From Flavobacteriaceae bacterium (GTDB lineage: Bacteria > Bacteroidota > Bacteroidia > Flavobacteriales > Flavobacteriaceae), in contig NZQO01000068.1 in assembly GCA_002693605.1 (NCBI GenBank), forward strand, positions 1 to 16,295: DNA of 16,295 bases, written 5' to 3'. Positions 14,285 to 16,295 of the stretch are shown here, piece after piece. The notes under the pieces were generated by a model. It had not been told where the DNA came from, did no database searches, and saw nothing but the letters and a program-made list of their open reading frames with translations. Position 1 is the first letter of the stretch. Every line of letters starts with the position of its first letter. Both the position numbers and the translations under genes were made by a program.

Positions 14285-16141
14285 ATGCAGTTTCACGTAT
14301 CAGGCTATCAAACCGGTGACCCTATGACCTTGCCGGCTCAAGGGGTTGGAGTCGATCGACCCAAAGATCTGCCAGAGACTATGGATGTTCTCATCGTCGG
14401 CTGTGGGCCGGCCGGATCAATCGCAGCTGCGCAGCTCTCACAATTTCCGAACATAAATACACGCATGATTGAAAAGCGTGGCCACCGTCTGGAACTGGCC
14501 AATGCAGATGGTGTTCATTCGCGAACCATGGAGACATTTCAGGCATTTGGATTCGCGCACGAGATCTATGCGGAGGCCCACACTATTACAGACATGACGT
14601 TCTGGAAGCCGGATCCGAACGAACCAGAGCATGTCGCGCGGGAAAGCAGTGTCCGGGAGCTCCCCACAAAGTTCAGTGAATGGCCCATGATGCTCATTAC
14701 TCAAACGCGAATCATTGATCATTTTAACCGTTACATGAAAAACGCGCCCACTCGCATGGAGCCGGACTACGGTTATGAATTCGTTGATTTTGATGTATTG
14801 GAAGACAGCGACTATCCGATCAAAGTCACATTACGCCGCTCCGCTGGTGACGATCAAGGTGAAGAGTTTCAGATCCGGACAAAGTATCTAATTGGAGCAG
14901 ACGGCGCACGGAGTAATGTTCGAAAGTCGCTGGGGTACCGGCTTAGCGGTAACCAAGCGAACCAGGCTTGGGGTGTCATGGATGTTCTTGCAGATACTGA
15001 CTTTCCGGATGTTCGAAAGAAGTGCACCATTAAAGCCAACAATGGTCGTTCCATCCTACTCATCCCGCGCGAGGGTGGGTTCCTGTTCCGCCTTTATGTA
15101 AACCTTGGAGAAGTTCCGGAAGGCAACGAACGTAGTGTCCGGGAAACCCCTCTCGAGAAGATAGTCGCTCAAGCTCAGGCAATCATGAATCCATATAAGC
15201 TTGATGTGAGAAATGTGGTGTGGCACTCAGTCTATGAGGTAAGCCACCGTATCACTGACGATTTCGATGACAGGAGCTCCGAAAAAACAAACAGTGAGTA
15301 CCCGCGCGTTTTTATCACTGGCGACGCCTGCCATACACACTCAGCGCAAGCAGGCCAAGGAATGAACGTTTCCATGCAGGATGGCTTCAACCTTGCTTGG
15401 AAATTGGGCCATGTGCTCACCGGTAACAGCCCCAAGCAACTTCTATGTACCTATGCCGACGAACGCAGAGACATTGCTCACCGGCTTATCGAGTTCGACA
15501 AACAGTGGTCTTCTCTCATGGCTGAGTCGAACGACCGACTAAAGGATCCACAGGAACTGGAAACGTTCTATACCCAGACAGCGGAGTTCAATGCCGGTTA
15601 CCTCACCGAGTACGAGCCATCCATAATCACCACATCCGTACGTCATCAGCAACTCGCGGCCGGCTACCCAATAGGCCGACGTTTCAAATCCGCACAGGTG
15701 GGTCGGGTATGTGATCTGGTGCCTCTGCACATTGGCCACCAGCACACTGCTGATGGTCGCTGGCGCGTGTATGTATTTGCAGACGCACCAGCCCCCAACG
15801 AGTCTGAGGTGCTGGGATCCTGGACCTACTGGGCGGAAGAGGCTTTGCCTCCCCTGCTGTTCGACATCAAATTGATCCACCAACAGGCCTACACTGACTT
15901 CGATATGTCAGATGTTGCCCAGGTTTTTAAGCCTAAAGCGGGGTGTTTCGAGCTGACCGATATGGAGCATGTGTTCGGTACACTCGAGGACCACGATATA
16001 TTCGAAGAACGTGCTATCTCTCGGGGTGGCGCAGTAGTGGTCGTACGCCCGGATCAGTACGTGGCCGGCATTTTTCCGCTGGATAGCACGGAGGAACTGG
16101 CGTCTTTCCTCAATGGCGTATTCCCCCCAGTCCACTCGTAG
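14285..16141 (+). CDS. FAD-dependent aromatic monooxygenase, phenol 2-monooxygenase / 3-hydroxybenzoate 4-monooxygenase (MobA) family
   Basis: This 618-residue class A flavin monooxygenase hydroxylates a phenolic ring with NAD(P)H and O2. It has the FAD motif GCGPAG (39-44), the DG motif in IGADGARSNVR (203-213), GDACHTHSAQAGQGMN (346-361) and a C-terminal thioredoxin-like dimerisation domain (about 460-618). I chose the ATG at 14285 because GGAG stands at normal spacing and MQFHVSGYQTGDP aligns with the start of Comamonas MobA (from memory). An open frame reaches 14231. By the same comparison D75, K246 and Y271 match its catalytic residues, but its His135 is M135 here. Since that His faces the substrate carboxylate, a phenol without a carboxylate is plausible, and it would yield catechol for CatA. 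GC is lower than in catA, suggesting separate acquisition. Confidence 0.82.
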   Translation: MQFHVSGYQTGDPMTLPAQGVGVDRPKDLPETMDVLIVGCGPAGSIAAAQLSQFPNINTRMIEKRGHRLELANADGVHSRTMETFQAFGFAHEIYAEAHTITDMTFWKPDPNEPEHVARESSVRELPTKFSEWPMMLITQTRIIDHFNRYMKNAPTRMEPDYGYEFVDFDVLEDSDYPIKVTLRRSAGDDQGEEFQIRTKYLIGADGARSNVRKSLGYRLSGNQANQAWGVMDVLADTDFPDVRKKCTIKANNGRSILLIPREGGFLFRLYVNLGEVPEGNERSVRETPLEKIVAQAQAIMNPYKLDVRNVVWHSVYEVSHRITDDFDDRSSEKTNSEYPRVFITGDACHTHSAQAGQGMNVSMQDGFNLAWKLGHVLTGNSPKQLLCTYADERRDIAHRLIEFDKQWSSLMAESNDRLKDPQELETFYTQTAEFNAGYLTEYEPSIITTSVRHQQLAAGYPIGRRFKSAQVGRVCDLVPLHIGHQHTADGRWRVYVFADAPAPNESEVLGSWTYWAEEALPPLLFDIKLIHQQAYTDFDMSDVAQVFKPKAGCFELTDMEHVFGTLEDHDIFEERAISRGGAVVVVRPDQYVAGIFPLDSTEELASFLNGVFPPVHS

Positions 16142-16154
16142 AAGACGCGTCCTG

Positions 16155-16170
16155 GCATTGGAATCAATGC
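16155..16170 (+). terminator. Hairpin just after the flavin hydroxylase gene
   Basis: GCATTG (16155-16160) pairs with CAATGC (16165-16170) around GAAT, 13 bases after the stop codon. No T-run follows, so this is only a possible terminator. A second, wider pair GGCCGG/CCGGCC (16185-16190 / 16215-16220) follows. Confidence 0.35.
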
Positions 16171-16195
16171 ACCTGTCCAGTGAAGGCCGGAGTCA

Positions 16196-16295
16196 TTACC
16201 CTGAATCCGTGAGACCGGCCCCCGGAAGCACTTCTAACCCACTGACCTGCATGGCAATATAGCCATTATCGCCATTCACCCAGACAGTGCCATGC
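16196..16295 (-). CDS. Possible C-terminal end of an unidentified protein (partial)
   Basis: Reading into the window from its right edge on the minus strand, one frame stays open for 32 codons and ends at a TAA (16196-16198). Its composition looks like protein (GTVWVNGDNGYIAMQVSG). A run this short could be open by chance, and the family is not recognisable. If real, it is convergent with the flavin hydroxylase gene. Confidence 0.3.
   Translation of the reverse strand, partial: HGTVWVNGDNGYIAMQVSGLEVLPGAGLTDSG

Noticed and set aside
12956..14296. 446-codon open frame on the minus strand opposite catA
   Set aside because: It mirrors the GC-rich third positions of catA, is a low-complexity Leu/Gly/Val/His-rich translation and matches no family. 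catA on the plus strand has all its iron ligands.
1..16295. CRISPR array, tRNA or rRNA genes, riboswitch
   Set aside because: I saw no regularly spaced repeats, cloverleaf sequences or conserved RNA motifs on either strand. A covariance-model search would be decisive and was not possible here.

Overview
This window looks like an accessory aromatic-catabolism region of a gammaproteobacterium, most likely a halophile of the Halomonas type. That placement is inferred from gene content and the GC-rich codon use of the catA block, since no rRNA or core gene is present. By eye the base composition is mosaic. About 573-10540 and 14230-16141 are moderate in GC. About 10560-14176 is clearly GC-rich, with strong third-position G/C.

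Layout: (1) 1-572, minus strand: part of an IS630-type insertion sequence cut by the window edge. Its transposase is split by a run of nine A. (2) 910-8231, minus strand: a seven-gene p-cresol operon. Transcription order is cytochrome c subunit (pchC), Tat-signal protein at the pchX position, flavoprotein subunit (pchF), exported metallo-beta-lactamase-fold protein, aryl-aldehyde dehydrogenase (pchA type), outer-membrane channel of the phenol/meta-pathway transporter type (frameshifted), and zinc alcohol dehydrogenase. (3) 8232-8594: a control region with two enhancer-like palindromes, a perfect IHF consensus and a -24/-12 type promoter pointing into the operon. (4) 8595-10301 plus and 10709-12415 minus: two convergent XylR/DmpR-type sigma-54 activators of 568 residues each. 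They are clearly homologous but differ in base composition. (5) 12721-14176 plus: a second -24/-12 promoter, a small interrupted gene of unknown function, and catechol 1,2-dioxygenase (catA). (6) 14285-16141 plus: a large FAD aromatic hydroxylase of the phenol 2-monooxygenase / 3-hydroxybenzoate 4-monooxygenase (MobA) family. The last 100 bases may hold the end of another minus-strand gene.

How it fits together: p-cresol would be oxidised by PchCF to 4-hydroxybenzyl alcohol and 4-hydroxybenzaldehyde, with the cytochrome taking the electrons. The alcohol dehydrogenase could assist at the alcohol step, and the aldehyde dehydrogenase would give 4-hydroxybenzoate. The outer-membrane protein would admit the substrate. 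The flavin hydroxylase and CatA would handle phenol via catechol, or another hydroxyaromatic. The two phenol-sensor-like activators would switch on the two sigma-54 promoters.

Most interesting points: the complete enhancer-IHF-sigma-54 layout; the coincidence that both -24/-12 promoters lack the usual C of the -12 GC while both activators carry GAYTGA instead of GAFTGA; a Tat-signal protein that could carry the signal-less flavoprotein to the periplasm; an unexplained periplasmic MBL-fold protein inside the cresol operon; and a broken gene between the second promoter and catA.
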